A DNA stretch of 64,000 nt from positions 62,001-126,000 of the forward strand of contig NZ_JHYY01000014.1 in assembly GCF_000621205.1 (NCBI RefSeq), written 5' to 3'. Of this stretch, positions 14,794 to 24,579 are shown piece by piece (the first letter of the stretch is position 1; each line of letters starts with the position of its first letter). Made by a program: the position numbers and the translations under genes. A model generated the notes under the pieces. The model was not told where the DNA came from and did not search any database. It worked only from the letters and a program-made list of their open reading frames with translations. The stretch is from Halotalea alkalilenta DSM 17697 (GTDB lineage: Bacteria > Pseudomonadota > Gammaproteobacteria > Pseudomonadales > Halomonadaceae).

Positions 14794-16863
14794 ATGCTTG
14801 ATAGCCAAGATAACCAGGTCGCTAAACGAGACCGGCTCAATCCTGTCGTGTTCTTCAGTTCATCGACGTTGATCATCGCCCTGGCCATCTGGTCGATCAT
14901 CGCCCCCACCTCCGCAAACCATACGATCGACCTGCTGCTCGGCTGGATCTCAGAAGGATTCGGCTGGTACTACTTCCTCGCGGCCACGCTCTACATCGTC
15001 TTCGTCGTCGTGGTCGCCTGCTCCCGCTTCGGTAACATCAAGCTGGGGCCAGAGCAGTCGAAACCGGAGTTCAGCCTGTTCACCTGGGCGGCGATGCTGT
15101 TCGCCGCCGGGATCGGCATCGACCTGATGTTCTTCGCCGTGGCAGAGCCGGTCACCCAGTTCCTCGCCCCGCCAGAGGGCCAGGGAGGCACCAACGAGGC
15201 CGCGCGCCAGGCCGTGGTATGGACGATGTTCCACTACGGCGTCACTGGCTGGGCAATGTACGCCCTGATGGGCATGACGCTCGCCTACTTCAGCTTTCGC
15301 TACAACCTGCCGCTGACCATCCGCTCCGCGCTCTACCCGCTGATCGGCAAACGCATCCACGGCCCGATCGGCCATACCGTGGACACCGCCGCAGTGCTCG
15401 GCACCATCTTCGGCATCGCCACTTCGCTCGGCATCGGCGTGGTCCAGCTCAACTACGGGCTCAACTTCCTCTTCGGCGTTCCCGAGGGGCTCTCCGCCCA
15501 GGCCGCGCTCATCCTGCTCTCGGTGATCATGGCGACGATCTCGGTGGTCTCTGGGGTCGACAAGGGCATTCGCCGGCTTTCCGAGCTCAATGTGCTGCTC
15601 GCGATCCTGCTGATCCTGTTCGTGCTCTTCGCCGGCGACACCATCTTCCTGCTCAACGCCTTGGTGCTGAACGTCGGCGACTACCTCGACGGCTTCCTCG
15701 GCATGACGCTGAACACCTTCGCCTTCGACCGCCCCGTCGAATGGCTGAACTCCTGGACCCTGTTCTTCTGGGCCTGGTGGATCGCCTGGGCGCCGTTCGT
15801 CGGCCTCTTTCTCGCGCGCATCTCGCGCGGGCGCACCATTCGCCAGTTCGTCGCCGGCACGCTGATCATTCCGTTCATCTTCACCCTGATCTGGCTTTCG
15901 GTATTCGGCAACAGCGCGCTGGATATCGTGCTCAATGGCAACGACGCCTTCGGCGAAGTAGCGATGAACCATCCCGAGCGGGCGTTCTACTCTCTGCTCG
16001 CCGAGTACCCCTGGGTCTCCTTCAGCGCCTCGCTCGCCACCGTCACCGGGCTTCTGTTCTACGTCACCTCGGCGGACTCGGGTTCGCTGGTGCTGGGCAA
16101 TTTCACCTCCTACCTCAAAGACGCCAACAGCGATGCGCCCAACTGGCTGAGGATCTTCTGGTCGGTGGCGATCGGCCTGCTGACGCTGGCGATGCTGTCG
16201 GTCGGCGGCGTACCGACACTGCAGAGCGCCACGATCATCATGGGCCTGCCCTTCTCGTTCGTGATCTTCTTCATCATGATCGGGCTGTACAAGTCGCTCA
16301 AGATCGAAGCGTTCCGCCAGGATAGCCACAAGGGCAGCCTCGCAGGCCTGCTCTCCGGGCGCCTCAATGACGAACGCGGGCATAGCCGCAGCTGGCGCCA
16401 GCGACTGTCGCGCTCGATGACCTACCCTGGCCGCCGCCAGACCCTGCGCGCGATCGATGAGATCTATCGCCCGGCGATGAAGGAAGTAGCGGGCGAGCTC
16501 GAGCGCCAGGGCGCCACGGTCCATCTCACCGAGGGTGTGATCGAGGAGAGCGGCATGCCGCACCTGGACCTTCACGTCTCGATGGGCGACGAGCAGGACT
16601 TCAACTACCAGCTGTGGCCGCGCCGCTACGCTTCGCCATCGTTCGCGGTACGCAGCCAGCGCGTCGACGCGAACTACTACCGGCTCGAGGTCTACCTGCT
16701 GGAGGGCACTCAGGGCTACGACCTGATGGGCTACACCCGCGAGCAGGTGATCAACGACATCCTCGACCAGTACGAGCGCCACCTGCACTTCCTGCACCTC
16801 AACCGCGAGGCACCAGGCGCCGGTCCGCAAGTACCGGACGAGCAGCTCGGCCACGAGGGCTGA
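14794..16863 (+). CDS. betT: BCCT-family choline transporter
   Basis: 689 residues: twelve predicted membrane segments in about the first 510 residues and a long cytoplasmic C-terminal domain, the BetT layout. The third-helix motif reads FAAGIGIDLMFFAVAEPV, with Asp110 in place of the last Gly of the BetP-type GxGxG motif. That Asp is characteristic of proton-coupled choline carriers in this family. A further core motif is FWAWWIAWAPFVGLFLARISRGR. The C-terminus (ATVHLTEGVIEESGMPHLDL and later QLWPRRYASPSF) is the osmosensing tail found in BetT. Imports choline for conversion to glycine betaine. A BetI-like operator precedes it; betA/betB are not in the window. ATG 14794 chosen by homology. 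Confidence 0.92.
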   Translation: MLDSQDNQVAKRDRLNPVVFFSSSTLIIALAIWSIIAPTSANHTIDLLLGWISEGFGWYYFLAATLYIVFVVVVACSRFGNIKLGPEQSKPEFSLFTWAAMLFAAGIGIDLMFFAVAEPVTQFLAPPEGQGGTNEAARQAVVWTMFHYGVTGWAMYALMGMTLAYFSFRYNLPLTIRSALYPLIGKRIHGPIGHTVDTAAVLGTIFGIATSLGIGVVQLNYGLNFLFGVPEGLSAQAALILLSVIMATISVVSGVDKGIRRLSELNVLLAILLILFVLFAGDTIFLLNALVLNVGDYLDGFLGMTLNTFAFDRPVEWLNSWTLFFWAWWIAWAPFVGLFLARISRGRTIRQFVAGTLIIPFIFTLIWLSVFGNSALDIVLNGNDAFGEVAMNHPERAFYSLLAEYPWVSFSASLATVTGLLFYVTSADSGSLVLGNFTSYLKDANSDAPNWLRIFWSVAIGLLTLAMLSVGGVPTLQSATIIMGLPFSFVIFFIMIGLYKSLKIEAFRQDSHKGSLAGLLSGRLNDERGHSRSWRQRLSRSMTYPGRRQTLRAIDEIYRPAMKEVAGELERQGATVHLTEGVIEESGMPHLDLHVSMGDEQDFNYQLWPRRYASPSFAVRSQRVDANYYRLEVYLLEGTQGYDLMGYTREQVINDILDQYERHLHFLHLNREAPGAGPQVPDEQLGHEG

Positions 16864-16883
16864 GCATTCTCCACTCGGAAACC

Positions 16884-16919
16884 AACGCGCCCCCGCGACT
16901 CATGTCGCAGGGGCGCGTT
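16884..16919. terminator. Terminator after betT and fruA
   Basis: AACGCGCCCCCGCGAC-TCAT-GTCGCAGGGGCGCGTT, a near-perfect long stem with one mismatch. It is followed on the plus strand by a T-containing tail and preceded by AA on the other strand. It lies between the convergent betT and fruA genes and likely serves both. Confidence 0.75.
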
Positions 16920-16931
16920 CTTGCGAGGGGG

Positions 16932-18734
16932 TCAGTGCGAAGCGCTGGGCACCGCCGCGCCGGTGGGCGCGGTCGCGGTGGTCTCCACTGCGTCGGGGCG
17001 GCGTTTGATCAGCGCGTAGAGAATACCGGTGAACAGCGAGCCGGCCAGGATCGCCACCAGATAGAGCAGCGCATGGTTGACCGCGCCGGGGATCAACAGC
17101 ACGAACAGCCCGCCGTGGGGCGCCATCAGGGTGATCCCGAAGAGCATCGACAGCCCACCGGTGATCGCGCCGCCGATGATCGACAGCGGCAGCACCCGCA
17201 GCGGGTCCTTGGCGGCGAAGGGGATCGCCCCTTCACTGACGAAGCACAGGCCCAGCACCAGCGACGCCTTGCCCGCCTCGCGCTCGGCGGCGGCGAACTT
17301 GGTCCTGGCGATCAGCGTCGCGATCCCCATCGCGATCGGCGGCACCATGCCGGCGGCCATGATCGCGGCCATTGGCGCATAGGTCTGGGTGGACAGCAGC
17401 CCGACGCCGAAAGTATAGGAGGCCTTGTTGACCGGACCGCCGAGATCGACGCACATCATCGCGCCGAGCAGCAGCCCGAGCAGCACGGCATTGGTCGAGC
17501 CCATGGAGTTCAGGAACGCGGTCAGCGCATCGAGCAGCGCCGCGACCGGGGTACCGATCACGTAGATCATCGCAAGGCCGGTGACCAAGCTCGCCAGCAG
17601 CGGCACGATCAGGATCGGCTTCAGCGACTCGAGGCTTGAGGGCAGCTTGACCCAGCGCACCAAGGCCAGGGCGCAGTAGCCGGCGAGAAACCCCGCGACG
17701 ATACCGCCGATGAAGCCAGCGCCCAGGGAGCTTGCGAGCATGCCGCCGATCATGCCGGGGGCGATACCCGGCCGGTCGGCGATCGAATAAGCGATGTAGC
17801 CCGCCAGTACCGGCACCATCAAGGCGAATGCGGTCCCGCCGCCGATCTGCATCAGCGCCGCCGCGAGCGTCCCTTCCTGCTCGAAGGCGGTGATCCCGAA
17901 CACGAACGAGAGCGCGATGCACAGTCCGCCCGCGACCACCATCGGCAGCATGAACGAGACCCCGGTGAGCAGGTGCTTGTAGACCCCACGCTCCTTGACG
18001 CCCTTCTTCTGCCCCGTGCTCCTGGACGCACCGCCCGTGGCGGAGGCGGACTCCACCGCCCCCTCGGCGAGCGCAGCCTCGAGCGTCTGGCGTGGCTTCT
18101 TCAGCGCGGCTCCGGTGGAGGTACGGTAGATCCGCTTGCCGGCGAAGCGTGCGCTATCGACATCGATATCGCAGGCCAGCACCACCACATCGGCGGCTTC
18201 GATCTCATCCGCCTCCAGCTTGTTCTGCGCGCCCACCGATCCCTGGGTCTCGACCTTGATCGAAAGCCCCATCGCACGCCCCGCCTCCGCCAGCGCCTCG
18301 GCGGCCATGAAGGTATGTGCGACACCGGTCGGACAGGCGGTGACCGCGACCACGCTGCGCGCGCCACTCGATCCGCCGCTCTCGACCGGCGCCGCGGTCT
18401 CGCGCTCACCATCGTCATGCCAGATATCGGCGGCGAACTCGGCGCGATCGAGGAAGCGATCGGGGTTGGGCAGCGCCGCCTCGAGCGCATCGCGGTAGAG
18501 CCGCTTGCCTTCGAAGCGGGAGAGATCGACCGTCCGGCTGGCGGCGACCAGGACCAGATCGGCCGCCGCGATCGCATCCGCCGAAAGGCGCAGGCCCCCG
18601 CCGAGTTCGCCCTGCAGTTCCACCTCTACCTCCCAGCCGCGCCGCAGTGCCGCGCGCTCGAGCCGTCGAGCGGCAAGGTAGCTGGTCGCCATGCCGCTGG
18701 GGCAGGCGGTCAGAATGATTGCTTTCACTTCCAT
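16932..18734 (-). CDS. fruA: PTS fructose-specific transporter, EIIB'BC
   Basis: 600 residues. An N-terminal degenerate EIIB' domain (1-105, still with Cys11 in TACPSGMATSYLAA) precedes an EIIB domain (about 125-225) whose Cys134 in TACPTGVAHTFMAAEAL is the phosphorylation site. A linker rich in Ala/Ser/Gly leads to a membrane EIIC domain (about 250-585) with GGPVNKASYTFGVGLLS and SEGAIPFAAKDPLRVLP. It imports fructose as fructose 1-phosphate. The upstream codon at 18737 is GTG; ATG 18734 overlaps the fruK stop as TGATG, so this start is chosen. Last gene of fruBKA. Confidence 0.94.
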   Translation of the reverse strand: MEVKAIILTACPSGMATSYLAARRLERAALRRGWEVEVELQGELGGGLRLSADAIAAADLVLVAASRTVDLSRFEGKRLYRDALEAALPNPDRFLDRAEFAADIWHDDGERETAAPVESGGSSGARSVVAVTACPTGVAHTFMAAEALAEAGRAMGLSIKVETQGSVGAQNKLEADEIEAADVVVLACDIDVDSARFAGKRIYRTSTGAALKKPRQTLEAALAEGAVESASATGGASRSTGQKKGVKERGVYKHLLTGVSFMLPMVVAGGLCIALSFVFGITAFEQEGTLAAALMQIGGGTAFALMVPVLAGYIAYSIADRPGIAPGMIGGMLASSLGAGFIGGIVAGFLAGYCALALVRWVKLPSSLESLKPILIVPLLASLVTGLAMIYVIGTPVAALLDALTAFLNSMGSTNAVLLGLLLGAMMCVDLGGPVNKASYTFGVGLLSTQTYAPMAAIMAAGMVPPIAMGIATLIARTKFAAAEREAGKASLVLGLCFVSEGAIPFAAKDPLRVLPLSIIGGAITGGLSMLFGITLMAPHGGLFVLLIPGAVNHALLYLVAILAGSLFTGILYALIKRRPDAVETTATAPTGAAVPSASH

Positions 18735-19747
18735 CACTCCCTCTGCGAAGACTCACCGTCGCGCGGCGCGCGAGCAGTGGTCGTACGCTCCGGGCACGGC
18801 GACGGGTCGAGACGCTCGACCCGTGTAGCCGCAACCAGCGCGGAAAAATCATCACAAGATGGATCACCGACGCCGACGTGACGCACGCATTCAGCGGCGA
18901 GCGCGGTGGCGAAAGCGAGCGAGCGCTCGGCGTCGAAGCCGGCGAGGCGTGCGTGGAGCAGCCCACCGAGCAGGGTATCGCCGGCGCACACGGTGCTTTT
19001 CACCTCGACCGACGGCGGGTAGGCCGCGAGCAGCCCCTGCTCACGGGAGCGCCACAGCACGCCCTTGGCGCCGAGCGACACCACCGCCTCGTCGACACCG
19101 CAGTCGAGCAGCTGCTCGCAGGCATCGACCAGCGCGGGGCGGTCGTCGGGGTCCAGCGACACGCCCAGCCATTCGGCCAGTTCGTCCTCGTTGGGCTTGA
19201 CCATCGTCGGCCGCCCTTCCATGCCGGCGCCCAAGGCCGCGCCGCTGGTGTCGAGCCACACCGGTACGCCATGGGCCACCACCAGCGCCACCAGCCGGGT
19301 GAAACGCTCGAGTGCGAAGCCGGGCGGCAGACTGCCTGCGATCACACAGGCATCGATCCGATGCAGCCGGTGCGAAAGCTGGATCTCGAAGTCGTCGAGC
19401 TGCGCATCAATGACCGCAATCCCCGGCCCATTGATGTCGCTGACCCGCCCATCGCGCTCGCTGAGCTTGACGTTGACCCGGGTCGAACCAGGCACGCGCA
19501 GGCAGGCATCTTCGACTCCCCAGTCTTTGAAGGCAGCGATGAAGGGAGCATCGTTGTCGGCGCCGAGCAGACCGCCGGCACAGACGCGGTGGCCGAGCGC
19601 GGCCAGCAGCCGAGCGACGTTGTGGCCCTTGCCGGCCGCGTCCAGACGGCTGTGTTCGGCGCGGTTGACCGCGCCGGGGTGAAGCTCGCCGAGCTCGATG
19701 CTCAGGTCGAGCGCAGGGTTCAGGGTCAGGCAGAGCACATCGGCCAT
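18734..19747 (-). CDS. fruK: 1-phosphofructokinase
   Basis: 337 residues, PfkB/ribokinase fold. It starts VLCLTLNPALDLSIELGELHPG, carries the AAGKGHNVARLLAALGH substrate/nucleotide motif and the AGSLPPGF and PNEDELAEWLG stretches, and ends with the catalytic anion-hole motif VCAGDTLLGGLLHARLAG. It phosphorylates fructose 1-phosphate to fructose 1,6-bisphosphate in the cytoplasm. The last 25 or so residues are Arg/Pro/Thr-rich and longer than in E. coli FruK (312 residues), an apparently disordered tail. Start and stop each overlap the neighbouring fruB and fruA codons by a base (TGATG junctions), giving tight coupling. Confidence 0.94.
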   Translation of the reverse strand: MADVLCLTLNPALDLSIELGELHPGAVNRAEHSRLDAAGKGHNVARLLAALGHRVCAGGLLGADNDAPFIAAFKDWGVEDACLRVPGSTRVNVKLSERDGRVSDINGPGIAVIDAQLDDFEIQLSHRLHRIDACVIAGSLPPGFALERFTRLVALVVAHGVPVWLDTSGAALGAGMEGRPTMVKPNEDELAEWLGVSLDPDDRPALVDACEQLLDCGVDEAVVSLGAKGVLWRSREQGLLAAYPPSVEVKSTVCAGDTLLGGLLHARLAGFDAERSLAFATALAAECVRHVGVGDPSCDDFSALVAATRVERLDPSPCPERTTTARAPRDGESSQRE

Positions 19748-22617
19748 CAGCTGCGCTCCACCAGGTCACGCACGGCGCCGGCATCGCCCAGCGCCAGCGC
19801 CTGCTCGGCCAGCGCGCGGGCGGCGCCGAGCTCGAGCTCGCGCACCCGGGCCTTGACCATCGGCACCTGGCGCACCGACACCGAAAGCTCATCGACGCCG
19901 AGCCCGACCAGCACCGGCACCGCCTGCGGGTCGGCGGCGAGTTCACCGCATACGCCGACCCAACGTCCGCGCGCGTGGGCGGCGGCGACGGTGGTACGGA
20001 TCAGCCGCAGCACCGCCGGGTGCAGCCCGTCGGCCTGAGCCGACAGCAGCGAATGGCCACGATCGATCGCCAGGGTGTACTGGGTCAGGTCATTGGTGCC
20101 GATCGAGAAGAAATCGACCTCTTCGGCCAGGGTCTCGGCGAGCAGCGCGCACGAGGGCACCTCGACCATCACCCCGAGCTGGAGATCGAGGATCGGGTCG
20201 CCGAGCTCGGCGATCACGCGATCGACGATCGCGCGCGCGGCGCGGAATTCGAGTACGTCCTTGACCATCGGCAGCATGATCCGCAGCGGCCGCCCTTGGG
20301 AGGCGACCAGCAGCGCGCGAATCTGGGTCTCGAGCACCTCTGGGCGCGTCAGCGCCAGGCGGATCCCGCGCAGGCCGAGGAACGGGTTCTCCTCATGGGG
20401 CAGCGGCCAATAGGAGAGCGGCTTGTCGCCGCCGACGTCCAGGGTCCGCGCGACCAGCGCGCGTTCGGGCCCGAGCGCGTCGAAGGCGCGGCGGTACTCG
20501 CCGATCTGGGTGTCGAGATCGGGCGCCTCGGAGTGGGCCATGAAGACGAACTCGGTGCGCAGCAGGCCGACCGCCTCCGCGCCATGTTCGACCGCATCCT
20601 GGGCGTGGGCGGTGCTGCCCAGGTTGGCGGCGACCTCGACACGATGCCCATCGCGGGTGAGCGCGGGCTCGAAGCGCACGTCGAAGGCCTTGCGGCGACG
20701 CAGTTCCTGCTCCTTGAGCGCGAGCAGGGTGCGAGTACGGCGCTCAGTGCAGGGCCCCACCACCCAGCGCCCACGGTCACCATCGACGATCAGCTCGCTA
20801 CCCTGGGGAATCGCCAGCACCTGCTCGCCGGCGCCGACCACCGCAGGGATTCCCAGAGCGCGGGCCAGGATCGCACTGTGCGAGGTCGCCCCGCCCTTGG
20901 CGGTGAGCAGCCCCTTGACCCTGGAGGTATCGAGCCGGGCGACGTCGGAAGGCCCGGCATCGTCCATCACCAACACGTAGGGGTCATCGGGCGCCGGCGG
21001 CAGGCTGACCCCGCAGAGCGAGGCCAGCACCCGCCGGCCGACATCGCGCAGGTCCATCGCGCGCTCGGCGAGCAGCCGGTCGGCGAGCTGCTCCTGGGCG
21101 CGGGCCGAGGCGTCGATCGCCTTCCACCAGCCCGCCTCGGCGCTGGCACCCTCGGTGATCGACTCGACCGCGGCGCGCTCGAGCTCTTCGTCGAAGAGAA
21201 TCTCCTCGTGCATCGACAGGATCTCGCTGACCTCGCCGCCGTCCGGCGCGCGCAGGATCAGCTCGCGCAGCTGCTCGCCGGAGGTGGTGATCGCCTCGCG
21301 CAGCCGCTGCTGCTCGCCCTCGACGCTGCTCTGATCATCGAAACGCTCCGGATAGCGAAACTCAGGCGGCCGGACCACGAAGGCCTCGGCCACCGCCAGT
21401 CCGGGTGAGGCACTCACCGCGGCATGAGGCACATCGGTCTCGGGCGGCGGCACCACCCGCCTCGCATGGGTGTGGTTGCGCGACGGCCTCGCCTCGGTGG
21501 TGTCGGCCAACGGCGCGACCACCTCGCCAAGCCCGCCGCGCACCGCTTCGACCATCGCTTCGACCGCCGCCTTCGCACCCTCGCCCTCGGCGGAGAAGAT
21601 CAGCATCTGTCCACGCCGCGCTCCGAGGTTGATCACCTTGGTGAGACTGCTCGCCGGCACCGCCGGCGCACCGCCGTCGGAGAGCCGCACCGATACCGGC
21701 ACCGGCTGCTGGCGAGCGACCTGGACCAGCTGCTTGGCCGGGCGCGCATGCAGGCCATGGTCGTTGCGTACCCGCACCTTGCCGATTTCGGCGGCGCTGC
21801 TCTGCCCGGCAAGGCGAGCCAGGATCTGTTCGGCACCGACGCGCGCCAGCGCCTCGCCATTGCCCTCCTCGAGCAGCGTGATCAGCCGCTCCATCAGCGG
21901 CACGTGCTCACGCTCACGCTCGGCGAGGCAGAACACCCCGATGCAATCCTCGACCGCGGCAGCCGCGCTGGCAAAGCCCAGCGCCGGCGTGAGCACGCCG
22001 CGCTTGCCGCGGATCAGCCAGAGTTTCTGGCCCAGCGAAACCGGCGGCTCGACCAGCGCGGCGGTGATGAACTCCGCGCTGACGCAGCCCGCGGCGTAGA
22101 GCCTGCCCGCGGCCGCAGCGGCGAGCTCGAGCCTGGAGGCAGCCGGTACACCGGTGACGATAGTAGACGAATCGAGGCGCGCCTCGGACTGCTCGCGACC
22201 GAGCAGCTCGACCAGTTCGTCGGCGTCGACGGCAGCGGCGAGCCGCTCTCCGATACCATCGCGATCCAGCACATGGGTCAGGGCGCGCAGGATCTCGAGA
22301 TGCTCATCGGAACGAGCGGCGATCGCGATCAGCAGGAACACCCGCTCGCCATCGTGCCATTCGACACCGGCGGGAAACTGCAGCACCCGGACCCCGGTCT
22401 CGCGCACATGCTCGCGGCTCTGTGGGGTACCATGGGGAATCGCGATGCCGGCGCCAAGATAGGTCGAGCCCTGGGCTTCACGGTCGAACAATGCCTCGGC
22501 ATAGCCAGACTCGACCAGCCCGTCATCGACCAGCGCGGTGCCGGCCTGGCGGAGTGCGTCGCGCCAATCGGGGGCTACGCGCGCGAGTTTCACTGCGTTG
22601 GAGGAAAGAGTGAGCAT
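19747..22617 (-). CDS. fruB: Multiphosphoryl transfer protein, EIIA(Fru)-HPr-EI fusion
   Basis: 956 residues. EIIA(Fru) at about 1-145 with phospho-His62 in GIAIPHGTPQS. A middle region of about 150-270 looks like a degenerate second EIIA without the histidine. HPr at about 280-368 has His290 in NDHGLHARPAKQL. EI at about 398-956 has His580 in GGATSHSAILARALG and the PEP-binding motif around LLRTEFVFMAH and GTNDLTQYTLAIDRGH. It passes phosphate from PEP to FruA in one polypeptide, as in Pseudomonas and Xanthomonas. ATG 22617 is where EIIA homology starts. No separate ptsHI is in the window. First gene of fruBKA, divergent from cra. Confidence 0.94.
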   Translation of the reverse strand: MLTLSSNAVKLARVAPDWRDALRQAGTALVDDGLVESGYAEALFDREAQGSTYLGAGIAIPHGTPQSREHVRETGVRVLQFPAGVEWHDGERVFLLIAIAARSDEHLEILRALTHVLDRDGIGERLAAAVDADELVELLGREQSEARLDSSTIVTGVPAASRLELAAAAAGRLYAAGCVSAEFITAALVEPPVSLGQKLWLIRGKRGVLTPALGFASAAAAVEDCIGVFCLAEREREHVPLMERLITLLEEGNGEALARVGAEQILARLAGQSSAAEIGKVRVRNDHGLHARPAKQLVQVARQQPVPVSVRLSDGGAPAVPASSLTKVINLGARRGQMLIFSAEGEGAKAAVEAMVEAVRGGLGEVVAPLADTTEARPSRNHTHARRVVPPPETDVPHAAVSASPGLAVAEAFVVRPPEFRYPERFDDQSSVEGEQQRLREAITTSGEQLRELILRAPDGGEVSEILSMHEEILFDEELERAAVESITEGASAEAGWWKAIDASARAQEQLADRLLAERAMDLRDVGRRVLASLCGVSLPPAPDDPYVLVMDDAGPSDVARLDTSRVKGLLTAKGGATSHSAILARALGIPAVVGAGEQVLAIPQGSELIVDGDRGRWVVGPCTERRTRTLLALKEQELRRRKAFDVRFEPALTRDGHRVEVAANLGSTAHAQDAVEHGAEAVGLLRTEFVFMAHSEAPDLDTQIGEYRRAFDALGPERALVARTLDVGGDKPLSYWPLPHEENPFLGLRGIRLALTRPEVLETQIRALLVASQGRPLRIMLPMVKDVLEFRAARAIVDRVIAELGDPILDLQLGVMVEVPSCALLAETLAEEVDFFSIGTNDLTQYTLAIDRGHSLLSAQADGLHPAVLRLIRTTVAAAHARGRWVGVCGELAADPQAVPVLVGLGVDELSVSVRQVPMVKARVRELELGAARALAEQALALGDAGAVRDLVERS

Positions 22618-22707
22618 ATGTCCGTCCAATGGGAGAGCCCGAGGGATCACGGGCAGCGAAGAGACCATGGGGAGAGCGACAGGTCCATGCGCCGAACGAT
22701 GAATAGC

Positions 22708-22732
22708 TGAATCGGTTCATCTTGAAGTTCAA
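22708..22732. promoter_or_regulatory. Cra/FruR operator in the fruB-cra intergenic region
   Basis: TGAATCGGTTCA (22708-22719) fits the Cra consensus form TGAAnCnnTTCA as a near-perfect dyad. Three bases later, TTGAAGTTCAA (22722-22732) is a second perfect palindrome of the same half-site. They lie between divergent fruB (start 22617) and cra (start 22840), where they can repress both. Binding and release by fructose 1-phosphate are inferred from the family. Confidence 0.75.
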
Positions 22733-22839
22733 TGCTCAGGCCTAAGCGCATGATTAGCAACTGGCGCGGAGGCCGACATTGGTCGAATCCGCGCCCTCCC
22801 ATGGTCGCCACCGCCCACTCCACGATCGGAAACCGCTCG

Positions 22840-23850
22840 ATGAAACCGCTCACCCTGATCGAGATCGCACGCCTGGCCGGCGTATCGCGCACCACCGCAA
22901 GCTATGTGATCAATGGCAAGGCCAAGACCCATCGGATCAGCGAGGCGACGGTGGAAAAGGTCATGGCCGTGGTCGATGCCCATGGCTATCGCATCGATAT
23001 CCAGGCAGCCGCGCTGCGCCGGGGGGTGACCCGCACCCTCGGATTCGTGGTGCCCGACCTCGCCAACGCAAGCTATGCAAGGCTCGCCAAGCAGCTGGAG
23101 CTCGGCGCGCGCCGGGCCGGCTACCAGCTCTTGATCGGCGGCACCAACGACGAGCCGGACACCGAGCGCGAGCTGGCGCTGAGCCTGCGGGCACGTCGCT
23201 GCGACGCGCTGATCACCGCCTCCTGCCTGAGCGAAGACGACGGATTCTACGCCGAGCTGATGGCGGAGGGGATGCCGGTGATCGGCGTGGACCGTCCGCT
23301 CGATCCCGAGCGTTTCGCCTGCGTGGTCGGCGACGACTGCGAAGGCGCCCGCACGCTGACCCTGAGAACGGTGGATGAAGCGGTGGACAAGGTGGTGTGG
23401 CTCGACGCGGTGGCGCAGATTTCGATCAGCCGTGCCAGGCGCCGCGGCTTCGACACCGCGATGGAGAGTCTCGATGCCAGCGTAGTGCGGATTTCAGCGA
23501 CCCATTACGACTGCGCCAGTGGCAGCGCGGCGATCACCGAGCTGCTCGAACGCGACGGGCTGCCGGACGCCCTGATCACCGCCTCCTACACCCTGCTCGA
23601 AGGCGCGCTGGAGGCGCTCACCACGCGCTATGGCAGTCTCTTCGACCCGCGCCTGAGCGCACTGCGCCTCGCCACCTTCGGCGACGACCGGCTGCTCGAT
23701 TTCCTGCCCCAGCGCGTCGAATCGCTGCGCCAGCGCTACGACCAGATCGCCGCCCTGACGCTCGAACATGCACTGGGTGCGCTCGATGGGCGCTATCGCC
23801 CGGGGCACTGGGTGGTGCCGCGCAGCCACCGCAGCCACCATCACCGCTGA
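22840..23850 (+). CDS. cra: LacI-family fructose regulator Cra/FruR
   Basis: 336 residues. An N-terminal LacI HTH and hinge (LTLIEIARLAGVSRTTASYV, then KTHRISEATVEKVMAVVDAHGY) is followed by a periplasmic-binding-protein-like effector domain (RTLGFVVPDLANASYARLAK, GFDTAMESLD). The spacing and wording of the HTH are those of Cra/FruR rather than other LacI proteins. Represses fruBKA and acts on carbon flow; fructose 1-phosphate lifts repression in the Pseudomonas-type regulator. ATG 22840 is chosen because the HTH starts immediately. Ends in a His/Arg-rich tail. Divergent from fruB across two Cra-like dyads. Confidence 0.92.
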   Translation: MKPLTLIEIARLAGVSRTTASYVINGKAKTHRISEATVEKVMAVVDAHGYRIDIQAAALRRGVTRTLGFVVPDLANASYARLAKQLELGARRAGYQLLIGGTNDEPDTERELALSLRARRCDALITASCLSEDDGFYAELMAEGMPVIGVDRPLDPERFACVVGDDCEGARTLTLRTVDEAVDKVVWLDAVAQISISRARRRGFDTAMESLDASVVRISATHYDCASGSAAITELLERDGLPDALITASYTLLEGALEALTTRYGSLFDPRLSALRLATFGDDRLLDFLPQRVESLRQRYDQIAALTLEHALGALDGRYRPGHWVVPRSHRSHHHR

Positions 23851-23862
23851 GCGACGAGTCGC

Positions 23863-24519
23863 TCAGCGTTCGTAGATCGCATACCGCCAATGGCGACTAC
23901 CCGGGCGGCGAGGACCACGCCATCCTTGCTTGAGCAGCGAACGGGCGACCAGCACGTTGAACATCGCATGACCGACGAACAGCACCGAGTCGTGCCGCTC
24001 GCTGAGCTGCGCCAGGGTGTTAGCCCCATGCCGGGCACGACGCCGCGCCTCACCGAGCGACTCCGCGTTGCCGCGATAGCCGAACAGCCACAGCACCCGG
24101 AACAGCGCGAGCCAGGCGGCGGGAGGCAGCGCGGGTGTCGGCCAACGTCCAGGCCCATGGGGAAACTCGATCTCGCGCAGGGCGGGATCGGAAAGCACCA
24201 GCGCCTCGCAGCGCTTGAGCCGCTGCACCGACTCCATCGCGCGCGGCAAATCGCTGCAGACCACCGCGACGCAGTCGTCGGCGACGGCCTGGGCTTCGCT
24301 GCAGTGGCTGTGGCGCTTGAGCCCCGCGCGATGGTAGCGCGCCACCCATTGGCGCAGCTCAGCGGCGGGAATCCGCTGGTCGAAACGAGCATCCGGCTCG
24401 CCATGGCGCATCAGTACGATGCGCCGGGGACCACGCTGCGAATAGCTGTCGGCCTGGGGAGGCCGGGAATCCAGAACGGCATCGAGCTCGCTATCGATGT
24501 TGTGAAGCAGTGAGTTCAT
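23863..24519 (-). CDS. Histidine phosphatase (phosphoglycerate mutase) family protein
   Basis: 218 residues. The phosphohistidine motif is in RIVLMRHGEPDARF (about residue 40), followed by CSDLPRAMESVQRLK with the second arginine, a central ALREIEFPHGPGRWP and the late DSVLFVGHAMFNVLVAR containing the second active-site His. All four catalytic elements are present, so it is probably active. Substrates in this family run from sugar phosphates to phosphoproteins. The family cannot be narrowed from the sequence. ATG 24519 chosen; convergent with cra, whose stop is 12 bases away. A Cra-like sequence at 24580 lies upstream and would tie it to sugar-phosphate control (inference). Confidence 0.8.
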   Translation of the reverse strand: MNSLLHNIDSELDAVLDSRPPQADSYSQRGPRRIVLMRHGEPDARFDQRIPAAELRQWVARYHRAGLKRHSHCSEAQAVADDCVAVVCSDLPRAMESVQRLKRCEALVLSDPALREIEFPHGPGRWPTPALPPAAWLALFRVLWLFGYRGNAESLGEARRRARHGANTLAQLSERHDSVLFVGHAMFNVLVARSLLKQGWRGPRRPGSRHWRYAIYER

Positions 24520-24579
24520 CCACGTCGTGCTCCGCGGCGATGGAAGTAAACGAGGGGCGCCATCGTTGCCCAGAGAGTA

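Noticed and set aside
14950-16854. 634-codon open frame antisense to betT
   Set aside because: Typical shadow frame of a GC-rich gene: low-complexity Glu/Asp/Arg/His composition and no domain, against an unmistakable BCCT protein on the other strand.
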